Shown in pieces: positions 1-9,021 of a stretch of DNA of 64,000 bases. Both the position numbers and the translations under genes were made by a program. The stretch is taken from positions 1,178,001 through 1,242,000 of the forward strand of contig NZ_CP110009.1 in the NCBI RefSeq assembly GCF_025947305.1. The letters are read 5' to 3'. The first letter of the stretch is position 1, and each line of letters opens with the position of its first letter. The DNA comes from Flavobacterium sp. N3904. Lineage in GTDB: Bacteria; Bacteroidota; Bacteroidia; Flavobacteriales; Flavobacteriaceae. The notes beneath the pieces were generated by a model. That model did not search any database, had not been told where the DNA came from, and saw nothing but the letters and a program-made list of their open reading frames with translations.

Positions 1-144
1 ATTCCTATAAAATTAAGTATTTGGGATTATGGGACAAGTCTATTCTTTATTTTATTACTGTCATTTTTACTTATGTATTCCATTTTTTGTTTAAAGTTAG
101 CCTATCAACATTTACAATTTGTGAAAAAATTAAAATTGTCCTAA
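1..144 (+). CDS. C-terminal end of an unidentified membrane protein (5' truncated by window edge)
   Basis: Frame 1 is open from the first base to a TAA whose last base lies three bases before the ATG of the next gene. It encodes 47 residues: a short polar lead, one strongly hydrophobic segment (about residues 14-31, rich in F, L and I), then a basic tail ending VKKLKLS. The tight spacing to the next ORF and the membrane-segment-plus-basic-tail pattern suggest the end of a real membrane protein in the same operon. The family cannot be recognised from the tail. It could be a chance open frame, but an uninterrupted reading frame in such AT-rich DNA argues against that. Confidence 0.55.
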   Translation: MPIKLSIWDYGTSLFFILLLSFLLMYSIFCLKLAYQHLQFVKKLKLS

Positions 145-147
145 TCC

Positions 148-849
148 ATGAAACTTTCAACTCAACAAATAGAAAAATTATATGCCTTCAGTCGTCAGCA
201 TTTAGTAGAATGGTATGATTTACAATCGGAATTAGTTGATCATTTGGCAAACGGCATTGAACAAGAATGGGAACAAAATTCCAATTGTACTTTTGATGAA
301 ATCTTGAACAAAGAATTCAAGAAATTTGGTGTTTTTGGTTTTATGGATGTGGTCGAGGAACGGCAGAAATTCTTAGCCAAAAAATACACTCGGCTCATTT
401 GGAGTTATTACAGAGAATTTTTTGGTTTGCCCAGAATAATATTGACTGTAACTTTAGTATTGGGAGTTCACACTATAAATCATTTATTTAGTAATCGAGA
501 TGTTTTTTCAGCAATTGTAGTTTCTTTTTTTTTGATTTCTATTGTATTTACTTTTAAAAAACGATACGATTTCAAGCAGAAAGCCAAGCAAACAGGCAAG
601 AAATGGCTTTTTGAAGATATCATGCTCAATCGAGTTAGTCTTATGTTGTTTTTTCTACCTTCATTCGTAATAAATTTTTTCAATACTTTTCAAGATAGCT
701 TTGTACCTTCAGGATGGAGTTTAATCCTTGGTGAAATTGCTTTTGTTTTAGTGGTGCTACTTGTTTTTATTCAGTTGATAGTTATACCTAAGAGAGTTGC
801 AACGGAATTAGCAAAAACATATCCAGAATATTCTTTGGCTAAAACGTAA
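148..849 (+). CDS. Uncharacterised four-helix membrane protein
   Basis: The 233-residue product has a soluble, charged N-terminal part (about 1-85) with a helical look. Four hydrophobic segments follow, near residues 92-110, 117-136, 168-186 and 193-218, and the end is basic. I do not recognise the family. The ATG lies three bases after the stop of the preceding partial ORF, so the two are probably translated from one mRNA. A DUF5687 permease-like protein and an ABC ATPase follow in the same direction, which suggests a membrane-transport or membrane-stress operon. No catalytic motif is visible. Confidence 0.75.
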   Translation: MKLSTQQIEKLYAFSRQHLVEWYDLQSELVDHLANGIEQEWEQNSNCTFDEILNKEFKKFGVFGFMDVVEERQKFLAKKYTRLIWSYYREFFGLPRIILTVTLVLGVHTINHLFSNRDVFSAIVVSFFLISIVFTFKKRYDFKQKAKQTGKKWLFEDIMLNRVSLMLFFLPSFVINFFNTFQDSFVPSGWSLILGEIAFVLVVLLVFIQLIVIPKRVATELAKTYPEYSLAKT

Positions 850-896
850 CATTTTCCTACCCCAAACTACTAATTGTAAAACCAAACCAAAAAACC

Positions 897-2360
897 ATGT
901 TTGCAAAATTTATTTATCTCGAATGGAAATCTTTCACGAGATCTGCTTCTTTCGCTTCTAATTTGGCATTGAAAATTCTAATGGGATTTTTAGTCCTTTA
1001 TTTCACCTTAGTTTTTTTAGCATTGGGTGTCGGTGCTTTTTATATTCTTAAGGAAATGAAACTGGATCCTTTGGTAACGATAAACAAATTCCTGATTTAT
1101 TATTTTGTGATGGATTTGATTATTAGACTTTTGCTTCAAGCGATTCCGGTAATGAACATTCGACCATTATTAACCTTGCCTTTCAAACGACCAACGATTG
1201 TACATTTTTCTCTGGGGAAAACTGTTTTGTCTTTTTTTAATGTGGTTCACGCTTTTTTCTTCCTTCCTTTTTGTGCGGTTTTAATATACGAAGGTTACGA
1301 AGCAATTAGTGTTCTATTTTGGTTGATTGGACTTTATTCTCTGGTGTATGCCAATAATTTTTTGAATATTTTATTGAATAACAAAGACAATTTATTGGGA
1401 ATCTTTATAACGGTTGCCTTGATTTTGGCGGGCTGCCAATATTATAAACTTTTTGACATTACCCTTTATACTTACCCCTTCTTTGAAGCATTATTTCATA
1501 CCAAATGGGTTTTTGCAATTCCTGTTTTAGTTTTGGCGGGATTGTATTATTGGACCTACAATTACTTGAAAGGCGATTTGTATCTTGATGCAGGTTTGAC
1601 TGTAAAAAATGATATTGCCAAAACAGAACAGTTAACTTGGCTGAACCAATTTGGAACACTGGGAACGTTCTTAAAAAACGACATTAAATTAATCAAAAGA
1701 AACAAAAGGTCAAAAACAACTGTGGGTTTGAGTATTATGTTCTTGTTTTATGGATTGATTTTTTTCAACAGTAACTCGCATCAACCTGTTGTAATGCAAA
1801 TTTTTGCAGGCATATTTGTTTCGGGTGGTTTCTTAATAACTTTCGGTCAGTTTGTGCCGAGTTGGGATAGTGCCTATTACCAGTTAATGATGACACAAAA
1901 CATTCCGTATCGAGGATATTTAAATTCAAAATGGTGGCTGATGATAATAGGGACAATTGTTTCAACAATTTTGGCTTCGTTTTATTTGTTTTTTGGTTGG
2001 CATGTTTATTTAACGATTGTTGTTGGCGCTATTTATAATATTGGAGTCAATTCTTTAATGGTATTATTAGGAGGCGCTTTTACCAAAACTCCAATTGATT
2101 TGAGCTCTGGAAAAGGAGCCTTTGGAGACAAAAAAGCGTTTAATGTAAAAACAATGCTCATTACCATTCCGCAATTAATATTGCCGGTAGGATTGTACTG
2201 GTTGGGAATTCATTTAATGAACGTTAATCTGGGTCTTGCACTCGTTGCTCTTTTTGGTCTTTTAGGCTTAGCTCTAAAAAATAAGGCTTTTGTATTCATC
2301 GAAAAGATTTACAAAAAAGAGAAATATGCAACTATAGCGGCCTACAAACAAAAAAGTTAA
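897..2360 (+). CDS. DUF5687-family membrane protein, probable ABC exporter permease
   Basis: The 487-residue product is almost entirely hydrophobic, with roughly ten or more predicted membrane spans and short polar loops. The size and composition fit the Bacteroidota DUF5687 family, whose genes typically sit next to an ABC ATPase. Here the ATPase gene starts 50 bases downstream on the same strand. The likely role is the membrane half of an ABC-2-like exporter in the inner membrane. The substrate is unknown. The ATG sits at the beginning of the hydrophobic region with a purine-rich A-run upstream, as is usual in this window. Confidence 0.75.
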   Translation: MFAKFIYLEWKSFTRSASFASNLALKILMGFLVLYFTLVFLALGVGAFYILKEMKLDPLVTINKFLIYYFVMDLIIRLLLQAIPVMNIRPLLTLPFKRPTIVHFSLGKTVLSFFNVVHAFFFLPFCAVLIYEGYEAISVLFWLIGLYSLVYANNFLNILLNNKDNLLGIFITVALILAGCQYYKLFDITLYTYPFFEALFHTKWVFAIPVLVLAGLYYWTYNYLKGDLYLDAGLTVKNDIAKTEQLTWLNQFGTLGTFLKNDIKLIKRNKRSKTTVGLSIMFLFYGLIFFNSNSHQPVVMQIFAGIFVSGGFLITFGQFVPSWDSAYYQLMMTQNIPYRGYLNSKWWLMIIGTIVSTILASFYLFFGWHVYLTIVVGAIYNIGVNSLMVLLGGAFTKTPIDLSSGKGAFGDKKAFNVKTMLITIPQLILPVGLYWLGIHLMNVNLGLALVALFGLLGLALKNKAFVFIEKIYKKEKYATIAAYKQKS

Positions 2361-2410
2361 GGATTAAACAAATTTAGCCAAATAAAGAATCAACGATTAA
2401 ACTTTAAAAA

Positions 2411-3106
2411 ATGATACAAGTAAATAATCTTTCCAAAAAATACAACGACACTTCGGTATTAAATATAGAATCATTAGCAATTCCCAAAGGACAAAGTTTT
2501 GGATTGGTAGGCAATAACGGAGCGGGAAAAACAACTTTTTTCAGTTTGTTATTGGATTTAATTCAGCCTACAACAGGGAATATTATAAACCACGAAATTC
2601 AGGTAAATACCAGCGAGGACTGGAAACCATTCACTGCGTCTTTTCTTGACGAGAGTTTTCTTATAGGATATTTGACTCCCGAAGAATATTTTTATTTCAT
2701 CGGTGATTTGAGAGGTCAGAACAAAGCCGATGTTGATGCTTTATTGGCACAACACGAAGAATTCTTTAATGGTGAGATTCTTAAAAACAAAAAATATTTA
2801 CGCGATTTATCCAAAGGAAACCAAAAGAAAGTGGGCATCATTGCCACTTTGATTGGCAATCCCGAAGTGATTATTTTGGACGAACCTTTTGCCAATTTGG
2901 ACCCAACTACGGTAAACAGACTCAAAAAAATCATCAAAGAGCTGGCTGATAATCCAGAAATTACAGTACTTGTTTCCAGCCATGATTTAATGCATACTGT
3001 TGAGGTTTGTGATCGAATTGTTGCACTCAACAAAGGTGAAGTCGTAAAGGACATTCAGACATCCAAAGAGACTTTACAAGAATTGGAATTGTTTTTTGCT
3101 GTATAA
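2411..3106 (+). CDS. ABC transporter ATP-binding protein
   Basis: This is a 231-residue nucleotide-binding subunit. The Walker A motif GNNGAGKT is at residues 34-41, the signature-like LSKGN at 133-137, and Walker B ending LDEP has catalytic acidic residues D157/E158. A switch histidine lies in the SSHD stretch that follows. The signature is LSKGN rather than LSGGQ, a common variant in exporter-type ATPases with one fused or separate membrane partner. It most likely energises the DUF5687 protein encoded just upstream. Length is normal for a minimal ABC-2 exporter ATPase. Confidence 0.9.
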   Translation: MIQVNNLSKKYNDTSVLNIESLAIPKGQSFGLVGNNGAGKTTFFSLLLDLIQPTTGNIINHEIQVNTSEDWKPFTASFLDESFLIGYLTPEEYFYFIGDLRGQNKADVDALLAQHEEFFNGEILKNKKYLRDLSKGNQKKVGIIATLIGNPEVIILDEPFANLDPTTVNRLKKIIKELADNPEITVLVSSHDLMHTVEVCDRIVALNKGEVVKDIQTSKETLQELELFFAV

Positions 3107-3193
3107 ATTTATATATTTCAAAAAGAAACGTATTTTTACCAGTCATTATACTAAAAACCTTTTTTGAAAGTTTAATGACTTAAACGTTTCCCA

Positions 3194-5824
3194 TTGAATA
3201 GCAATACATCAAAATACATTTTACCTATTGCCTTTTTGTTGTTCTTGATAGCTTGCTCTACCAAGAAAGATACTTTTGTGTCCAGAAACTCTCATGCATT
3301 GAGTACAAAACTTAATATTTTGTATAACGGACAAATTGCTTTGGACAAAGGCGTAAAAGGGATAAATGACAATACAGTAGAAAATTTTTGGAAGCGTTTG
3401 CCTGTTGAAAAAATGCAAATTGTTGATGATGTTCCAAAAGAAGGAAAACCAAAAAATGCTGATTTTGAACTTGCCGAAGCTAAGGCTACTAAAGCCATTC
3501 AGAAACATTCCATGAACATTGGCGGTCGAGAAAAAAATTATCAAATTGATGAAGCTTACCTATTATTGGGAAAAGCCAGATACTATGACCAACGATTTAT
3601 TCCGGCCTTAGACGCATTCAATTATATTCTTTACAAATACCCAAACGGAAGTAATATTTATGAAGCTAAGATTTGGCGCGAAAAAACAAATATTCGTGTA
3701 GGAAATGAGGCTTTGGCGATAAAAAACACTAATAAACTCATTAAAGATAACGAACTCAGCAAGCAAGAATTTGCAGATGCGAATGCCATTTTGGCAAGTG
3801 CTTTTCTAAATATTGAAGAAAAGGATAGTGCTGTAATAAAACTAAAATTGGCCGATAAATATACCAAGATCAATGATGAAAAAGAACGCTATTCTTTTTT
3901 GTTGGGACAACTGTATGAAGAGGCTGGACAAAAAGACAGTGCTATTTATTTTTATCAAAAAGTCATTGATATGAATAGAAAAGCTGAAAGGAAATTTGTT
4001 ATTCAAGCCTACGCCAAAAAAGCAAAACTCTTTAATTATCAAAACTCAGATTTCAATTTATTTGTCGAAAAGTCTAAAAAGATAATGGAAGACAGAGAAA
4101 ATAGACCGTATTTGGATATCATTTATTATAACATTGGAATTTTTTATGACAATAATGATGATATGGATATGGCTTTACAGTATTACAATTTGTCTTTAGA
4201 AACCAAATCTGCCGATCCTTATTTGAATGCTTCGAATTATAGGAATATGGGAAATTTATATTTTAAGCATAACAACTATAGTACTGCGGCAAAATATTAT
4301 GACAAATCGTTGGCGTTATTAGATGTGAAAACAAGAGAATATCTTCAGATCCAAAAAACCAGAAGAAATTTAGATGAGGTAATTATTGATGAGGCAATTG
4401 CCAAAAGAAATGATAGTATTATTAGGGTAGTTAATTTAAAAGAACCCGAGCAAGTTGTTTATTTTGAAAATTATATTCAACAACTAAAAAGCAGAGATGA
4501 GCTTTTGAAAATACTGGCAGATAAGCAAAAAAAGATTGACTCAAATATTGCCATAAATGGCGCAGTAAATACACCAGACGGAGCTATTGCCAAACCAAAT
4601 GGAGGAATACCAAATGCAGCAACAGGAATCGTGCCTCCTGATAATACAGATCCTGCTGCTAAAGGGACAACAAACACTTTTTATTTTTATAACCCAAATA
4701 CGGTCGCTTACGGAAAATTAGAATTTAAAAAGGCATGGGGGAATAGAGCTCAAGGAGGTTATTGGAGGGCTTCTGCAACAAACGATAATACAGCAAATAA
4801 TGCAGGTGCAAATAGTACCGACGCTGTAGTTGATTCTAAAACAACACCAGTAGAGGTGAACGAAAAATACACAACAGCATATTATATAAAGCAACTGCCA
4901 AGTTCACAAAAAGCAATTGATAGTATTGCAAAGGAGAGAAATCTTGCTTATTATCAGCTTGGAATTATTTATAAAGAAAAATTTAAAGAATATACTTTGG
5001 CCAGCAATAGATTGGAGCAATTGTTATTGTTTAATCCAGAAGAAAAATTGATACTTCCAACGAAATACAATTTATATAAGATATACCAAATCACCAATCC
5101 AGCAAAAGCAGAAGCGCTTAAAAACGAAATATCAACTCAATATCCCAACTCTCGTTATGCTCAGATTATAAACAATTCCGGTCCACTCGATGGCATTGCA
5201 AATGAGACTCCGGAAGGGGAATATAAAAAACTATACAGACTGTATGAAGAGGAATATTTCACTTCTGTTTTGCAACAGGTAGATGATTTGATGACCCATT
5301 TTTCTGGAGATCCGATAGTTTCAAAATATGAAATACTAAAAGCCTTTACCATCGGAAAATTGTACGGACTTGCAGCCTATAAAAAAGCGATTCAATACGT
5401 AGCCGATAATTATGCGGCTACAGATGAAGGGAAAAATGCGGAGGAAATTTTAAAAACTCAAATTCCACTTTTGGAGCAAATGACTTTTAGTACTGTCGAA
5501 TCCAAAAATTGGAGAGTAATTTTTAGAGTATCAATTAACGACGAAAAAAGCACTGCTGAAATTGAAAAAAAAATTGGCCTATTCATGGCTAGCGAAAATA
5601 TTGAAAAACTCTATTACACCTGTGATTTTTATAACGAAAAGGAAAGTTTTATTTCAATTAGAGGTATACATACGGAATCTTATGCCAATTTTGTTGCTAT
5701 CCTTTTTGCAGACAATGTTAAATTTAAAATTAACCAACCGGGAATTGTTATTTCAAGCCAGAATTATGAAATAGTTCAGATCAAGAAAAATTTAGAAGAA
5801 TACCTTTCAATAAAAAAGCCGTAA
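3194..5824 (+). CDS. sprE: SprE/PorW-type TPR lipoprotein of gliding motility and type IX secretion
   Basis: This 876-residue lipoprotein starts at a TTG; the only in-frame codons upstream lead straight to a TGA. The signal peptide ends in a lipobox LIAC with the lipidated cysteine at residue 21. Tetratricopeptide-like helices fill about residues 120-420 and recur after 570; between them (about 445-560) lies a low-complexity stretch rich in P, G, N and A. Size and architecture match SprE of F. johnsoniae and PorW of Porphyromonas. Those are cell-envelope lipoproteins needed for secretion through the type IX system and, in gliding species, for motility. The bactofilin gene begins two bases after the stop, so the two are almost certainly co-transcribed. 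The window also encodes a type IX sorting-domain protein, the kind of substrate SprE helps export. Confidence 0.85.
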   Translation: MNSNTSKYILPIAFLLFLIACSTKKDTFVSRNSHALSTKLNILYNGQIALDKGVKGINDNTVENFWKRLPVEKMQIVDDVPKEGKPKNADFELAEAKATKAIQKHSMNIGGREKNYQIDEAYLLLGKARYYDQRFIPALDAFNYILYKYPNGSNIYEAKIWREKTNIRVGNEALAIKNTNKLIKDNELSKQEFADANAILASAFLNIEEKDSAVIKLKLADKYTKINDEKERYSFLLGQLYEEAGQKDSAIYFYQKVIDMNRKAERKFVIQAYAKKAKLFNYQNSDFNLFVEKSKKIMEDRENRPYLDIIYYNIGIFYDNNDDMDMALQYYNLSLETKSADPYLNASNYRNMGNLYFKHNNYSTAAKYYDKSLALLDVKTREYLQIQKTRRNLDEVIIDEAIAKRNDSIIRVVNLKEPEQVVYFENYIQQLKSRDELLKILADKQKKIDSNIAINGAVNTPDGAIAKPNGGIPNAATGIVPPDNTDPAAKGTTNTFYFYNPNTVAYGKLEFKKAWGNRAQGGYWRASATNDNTANNAGANSTDAVVDSKTTPVEVNEKYTTAYYIKQLPSSQKAIDSIAKERNLAYYQLGIIYKEKFKEYTLASNRLEQLLLFNPEEKLILPTKYNLYKIYQITNPAKAEALKNEISTQYPNSRYAQIINNSGPLDGIANETPEGEYKKLYRLYEEEYFTSVLQQVDDLMTHFSGDPIVSKYEILKAFTIGKLYGLAAYKKAIQYVADNYAATDEGKNAEEILKTQIPLLEQMTFSTVESKNWRVIFRVSINDEKSTAEIEKKIGLFMASENIEKLYYTCDFYNEKESFISIRGIHTESYANFVAILFADNVKFKINQPGIVISSQNYEIVQIKKNLEEYLSIKKP

Positions 5825-5826
5825 TT

Positions 5827-6213
5827 ATGTTTGATAAAAAACCAAAATCGTTGACAGATCTTTTAGGGAAAACCAATAGAATCGTGGAAGGAACCCTTAT
5901 AAAAGGAGATATAATTTCGTCCGCTGATTTTAGATTGGATGGAGAACTAATAGGTAATTTTACATCCAATGGCAAATTGGTCATTGGAGGGGCAGGAAGT
6001 GTAAAAGGGGATATTATTTGTAACAATGCTGATATTGAAGGGAAGTTTGAAGGCAAATTGCAAGTAGAAGACACCTTAAATATTAAAGAAACTGCAGTAA
6101 TTATAGGCAATGTTGTTATTGGAAAATTATCTGTAGAACCAGGAGCAGTTTTTAATGCAACCTGTATAATGCAACCCATTCTAGAAAAAGGACTTTCAAA
6201 TGCCGACGAATAA
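5827..6213 (+). CDS. Bactofilin (polymer-forming cytoskeletal protein)
   Basis: The 128-residue product is a bactofilin: a short polar N-terminus, then about 90 residues of right-handed beta-helix with regularly spaced G, V and I (around 21-115), and a short tail. Bactofilins polymerise without nucleotide and scaffold envelope or peptidoglycan enzymes at the inner membrane face. The gene starts two bases after sprE ends and its last 14 bases overlap the next gene. This tight coupling places it in one transcript with sprE and the ATP synthase accessory genes. Linkage to a gliding/secretion lipoprotein suggests a spatial scaffold role, but that is inference. Confidence 0.88.
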   Translation: MFDKKPKSLTDLLGKTNRIVEGTLIKGDIISSADFRLDGELIGNFTSNGKLVIGGAGSVKGDIICNNADIEGKFEGKLQVEDTLNIKETAVIIGNVVIGKLSVEPGAVFNATCIMQPILEKGLSNADE

Positions 6214-6427
6214 AAACAACAAAAACAACTATAATAAATGGTTGGCTTTAATTAATATTCCCATTCAAATGGGAGTCATTATTTTCTTGTTTTCTTATCT
6301 TGGAAATTGGCTAGATACAAATCATCCCAACACAAAAGTATATTACGTAAAAATATTGGTTATGGTTGGTGTTTTTCTGGCACTTTATAATGTAATAAGA
6401 CAAGTAAACGAAATCAATAAAAATTAA
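6200..6427 (+). CDS. AtpZ/AtpI-like ATP synthase accessory membrane protein
   Basis: The 75-residue product has a basic, asparagine-rich N-terminus and two membrane segments (about 16-36 and 48-66). This is the pattern of AtpZ/AtpI (F0F1-ATPase subunit) small proteins that precede atpB in many bacteria and are linked to c-ring assembly or magnesium supply. The start codon lies inside the end of the bactofilin gene (14-base overlap), consistent with translational coupling. Its position upstream of atpB supports the call. Confidence 0.8.
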   Translation: MPTNKNNKNNYNKWLALINIPIQMGVIIFLFSYLGNWLDTNHPNTKVYYVKILVMVGVFLALYNVIRQVNEINKN

Positions 6428-6434
6428 TTGGCAC

Positions 6435-6830
6435 ATGAATTTCAAAAAATTATATCCATACCCTACTTTTTTATGCCTGGTTTTTTTTATTTATGTACTT
6501 CACAAAAGTCTTTTTTATGTTTTAAATATAAAAGACAACGATTTTCATTACTCTCTGGAATTATTATATTTGTTTTTCTTTGTCCTGTCTGCCATTATAT
6601 TTAAAATTCTATTAATTGTAAAAGACAAAAGTTTTGACAATGTCGGAATGTCATTTCTTCTGGCAACAAGTGTTAAAATGATTTTTTGCTATTTGATTTT
6701 AAGACCTTTATTGCAAATTCCTAAATCTTACAACGCAACAGAAAAAATAAATTTTTTCGCACTGTTTATTGTCTTTTTAGCAATTGAGACCCTTTTCACC
6801 ATTCGATTAGTAAACGAAAAGCAATTATGA
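6435..6830 (+). CDS. Small four-span membrane protein between atpZ and atpB
   Basis: This is a 131-residue hydrophobic protein with four predicted spans (about 11-30, 40-60, 72-90 and 105-124). It starts seven bases after the AtpZ-like gene and lies directly upstream of atpB, where many bacteria keep AtpI. I see no sequence motif that proves AtpI homology. It may be a Bacteroidota-specific equivalent that helps assemble the membrane sector; that is inference from position, size and topology only. Confidence 0.7.
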   Translation: MNFKKLYPYPTFLCLVFFIYVLHKSLFYVLNIKDNDFHYSLELLYLFFFVLSAIIFKILLIVKDKSFDNVGMSFLLATSVKMIFCYLILRPLLQIPKSYNATEKINFFALFIVFLAIETLFTIRLVNEKQL

Positions 6831-6874
6831 GCACTTTCGCAGGGCAAATTCTCAAAAATATTTTTTTATATGCT

Positions 6875-6903
6875 TTTGGGTATTAATAAAAAATGTACCT
6901 TTG
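6875..6903 (+). promoter_or_regulatory. Flavobacterial promoter for the atpB operon
   Basis: A TTTG (-33 element) is followed after 17 bases by TACCTTTG, a perfect match to the Bacteroidota -7 consensus TAnnTTTG. Transcription should begin near 6910, giving a leader of about 36 bases before the atpB ATG. It lies in the first sizeable gap after the sprE-bactofilin-atpZ genes, so the main ATP synthase operon can be expressed independently of sprE. Confidence 0.65.
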
Positions 6904-6945
6904 CACCAAATTTTAGAATCGTAAAAAATAAGATATTTAACAGAT

Positions 6946-8100
6946 ATGGTGATTTCAAACAAAGCACTTAGATTTATTATAGCGACTTTCGTTGTATGTC
7001 TTCCTTTTATTAGTTTTGCAAATCCTGAAACGGATACTACAAGCACTCAAACTGTAGTTACTCATGAAGTAACAAAAACAACTCACGAATCACATGCTGA
7101 ACCGACAGATGTGAAATCTAAAATTCAAGCATTTATAAAACACCACGTATTAGATTCTCATGAATTTACATTAGCCGAAGATGAGGTTTCAGGATCTCAC
7201 TATGGTTTTGATTTGCCAATTATTCTTTGGGATAATGGAATTCAATTTTTCTCTTCATCAAAATTTGAGCACGGAGAAGCAGTTGCAGAATCTAACGGAA
7301 ATTTTTATAAAATAAACCACCACGATGGTAAAATCTACAAAACCGATGCTGCAGGAACAATAACCGAAGACGAAAAAACGGGTTTCCCAACAAATGTACG
7401 TCCATTAGATTTTTCGATTACAAAAACAGTTTTATCTATAATGGTTGCAGCACTTTTGATGTTTGTCTTATTCTCAAGTCTTGCAAAATCATATACTAAG
7501 AATAACGGAATCGCTTCTGGTTTTGGAAGAATTTTTGAACCAATTGTATTATATGTACGTGACGAAATTGCCATTCCAAATATTGGTGAGAAGCACTATA
7601 AAAAATATATGAGTTATTTATTGACTATATTTTTCTTTGTATTGTTCTTAAATATTTTTGGTTTAATGCCATTGGGGATTAATGTTACTGGAAACTTGAC
7701 AGTTACTTTTTCATTGGCAATCCTTACTTTTTTAATCACAAATTTTACTGCCAATAAAAATTACTGGGGTCATATTTTCTGGATGCCAGGTGTACCAAAA
7801 GTAATGCGTATCGTTTTAGCTCCGATTGAGCTATTAGGAGTTTTTATTAAACCATTTTCATTGATGATACGTTTGTATGCCAACATTTTTGCTGGACATA
7901 TTGTATTGATGAGTATTATTGGTTTGATGTTTATTTTCAAAAGCTGGTTAGGAAGCAGTTTGTCATTTGGTTTGTCATTTGCGCTTTCTATTCTTGAAAT
8001 ATTGGTTGCGTTTTTACAAGCGTATATATTCACGATGTTGTCTGCTTTGTACTTTGGTGCAGCAGTAGAAGAGCATCACCATGAGGAAGCTCATCACTAA
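6946..8100 (+). CDS. atpB: F-type ATP synthase subunit a
   Basis: The 384-residue product is the proton-channel subunit a of the F0 sector. The C-terminal two thirds hold the usual membrane helices, with the essential arginine R309 in the MIRLYANIFAGH motif. The N-terminus is unusually long, as in other Bacteroidota: a signal-like hydrophobic stretch (about 5-24), then roughly 140 polar residues rich in T, H, D and E that would face the periplasm. The C-terminus is histidine- and glutamate-rich. A strong promoter lies just upstream, and atpE follows after a 96-base gap with a large hairpin. Confidence 0.96.
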   Translation: MVISNKALRFIIATFVVCLPFISFANPETDTTSTQTVVTHEVTKTTHESHAEPTDVKSKIQAFIKHHVLDSHEFTLAEDEVSGSHYGFDLPIILWDNGIQFFSSSKFEHGEAVAESNGNFYKINHHDGKIYKTDAAGTITEDEKTGFPTNVRPLDFSITKTVLSIMVAALLMFVLFSSLAKSYTKNNGIASGFGRIFEPIVLYVRDEIAIPNIGEKHYKKYMSYLLTIFFFVLFLNIFGLMPLGINVTGNLTVTFSLAILTFLITNFTANKNYWGHIFWMPGVPKVMRIVLAPIELLGVFIKPFSLMIRLYANIFAGHIVLMSIIGLMFIFKSWLGSSLSFGLSFALSILEILVAFLQAYIFTMLSALYFGAAVEEHHHEEAHH

Positions 8101-8103
8101 AAT

Positions 8104-8159
8104 GTTTAACCGTTAGTATGTTTAATCGATTCGACGATTTAGCACATTAACGATTCAAC
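8104..8159 (+). repeat. Imperfect 25-bp-arm hairpin between atpB and atpE
   Basis: Two 25-base arms (8104-8128 and 8135-8159) pair with about six mismatches, several of them G-U, around a 6-base loop. The arms are built from GTTTAAnCG-like units. There is no U-tract, so it is not a classical terminator. It may stabilise or process the mRNA upstream of the c-subunit gene, which must be made in excess. Confidence 0.55.
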
Positions 8160-8196
8160 AATAAAAAAGAATGTTTAATTTTTAATTATATATATT

Positions 8197-8388
8197 ATGG
8201 AAATTCCACAAATCGTAGGAGCAGGATTGATCGTTATCGGAGCAGGTTTAGGTATTGGTAGAATTGGTGGTTCAGCAATGGACGCTATTGCTCGTCAACC
8301 AGAAGCTTCTGGAAAAATCCAAACTGCAATGCTTATTGCAGCTGCACTTATTGAAGGTATTGGTTTTGCTGCGTTATTCGCATCTTAA
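8197..8388 (+). CDS. atpE: F-type ATP synthase subunit c
   Basis: This 63-residue hairpin protein has two membrane helices. The first carries the glycine-rich GAGLGIGRIGG packing motif (about 16-25), and the RQPE loop (33-36) contacts the F1 stalk. The ion-carrying glutamate is E53 in ALIEGIGF. The absence of the polar side chains typical of sodium rings suggests proton coupling. Length is at the short end of the family. It lies between a hairpin spacer and a terminator-like hairpin, an arrangement that could raise its mRNA level relative to neighbours. Confidence 0.95.
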   Translation: MEIPQIVGAGLIVIGAGLGIGRIGGSAMDAIARQPEASGKIQTAMLIAAALIEGIGFAALFAS

Positions 8389-8403
8389 TTAAAACTAAAA
8401 AAG

Positions 8404-8438
8404 CAATAGTTACAACGGTTGGTTGTAACTATTGTTTT
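8404..8438 (+). terminator. Hairpin after atpE, possible attenuator or stability element
   Basis: The arms CAATAGTTACAAC and GTTGTAACTATTG form a perfect 13-bp stem with a 5-base loop, followed by a short T-run. It sits between atpE and atpF inside the operon. It could end part of the transcription or protect the 3' end of an atpE mRNA. Confidence 0.6.
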
Positions 8439-8518
8439 AATTAAATGTTGAAAATTATATTAAACAGATTAAATTTTATTTTTTTAAAATACAATTTACA
8501 ATTTACAATTTATAAAAA

Positions 8519-9019
8519 ATGGAAAAGTTAATAAATCAGTTTGAGTTAGGTTTGTTCTTCTGGCAAGTATTAATATTTGTTGGGTTAATATTCTTATTGA
8601 AAAAATTCGCTTGGAAACCTATTCTTGATGCAGTAAACGATAGAGAAGAAGGGATTAAAAATGCATTACTTTCTGCTGAAAATGCTAGAAAAGAAATGCA
8701 AAATTTACAAGCAGACAACCAACGTATTTTACAGGAAGCAAGATTGGAGCGTGACACCATGCTTAAAGAAGCTCGTGAAATGAAAGATAAAATGGTTGAC
8801 GATGCTAAAACTGAAGCTCAAGTTCAAGGTCAAAAAATGATTGATCAAGCTAAAGCGGCTATTGAAAGTGAAAAAAATGCAGCTATGGCTGAATTGAAAT
8901 TACATGTTTCTACATTGTCTCTTAGCATTGCTGAAAAAATATTAAAAGATGAACTGTCTAACAAAGAAGCTCAAACAAAATTGGTTGAGAAATTGTTAGG
9001 TGACGTAAAATTGAATTAA
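8519..9019 (+). CDS. atpF: F-type ATP synthase subunit b
   Basis: The 166-residue product has one N-terminal membrane helix (about 10-27). A long, highly charged alpha-helix follows (about 35-150), rich in A, E, K and Q, as expected for the peripheral stalk that holds F1 to F0. Length fits the family. A 130-base gap precedes it with a hairpin and an ACAATTT tandem stretch. The atpH gene begins two bases after the stop, indicating translational coupling. Confidence 0.95.
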   Translation: MEKLINQFELGLFFWQVLIFVGLIFLLKKFAWKPILDAVNDREEGIKNALLSAENARKEMQNLQADNQRILQEARLERDTMLKEAREMKDKMVDDAKTEAQVQGQKMIDQAKAAIESEKNAAMAELKLHVSTLSLSIAEKILKDELSNKEAQTKLVEKLLGDVKLN

Positions 9020-9021
9020 TC

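Noticed and set aside
5781-6179. 132-residue minus-strand open frame opposite the bactofilin gene
   Set aside because: It covers a clear bactofilin on the other strand and has no recognisable features.
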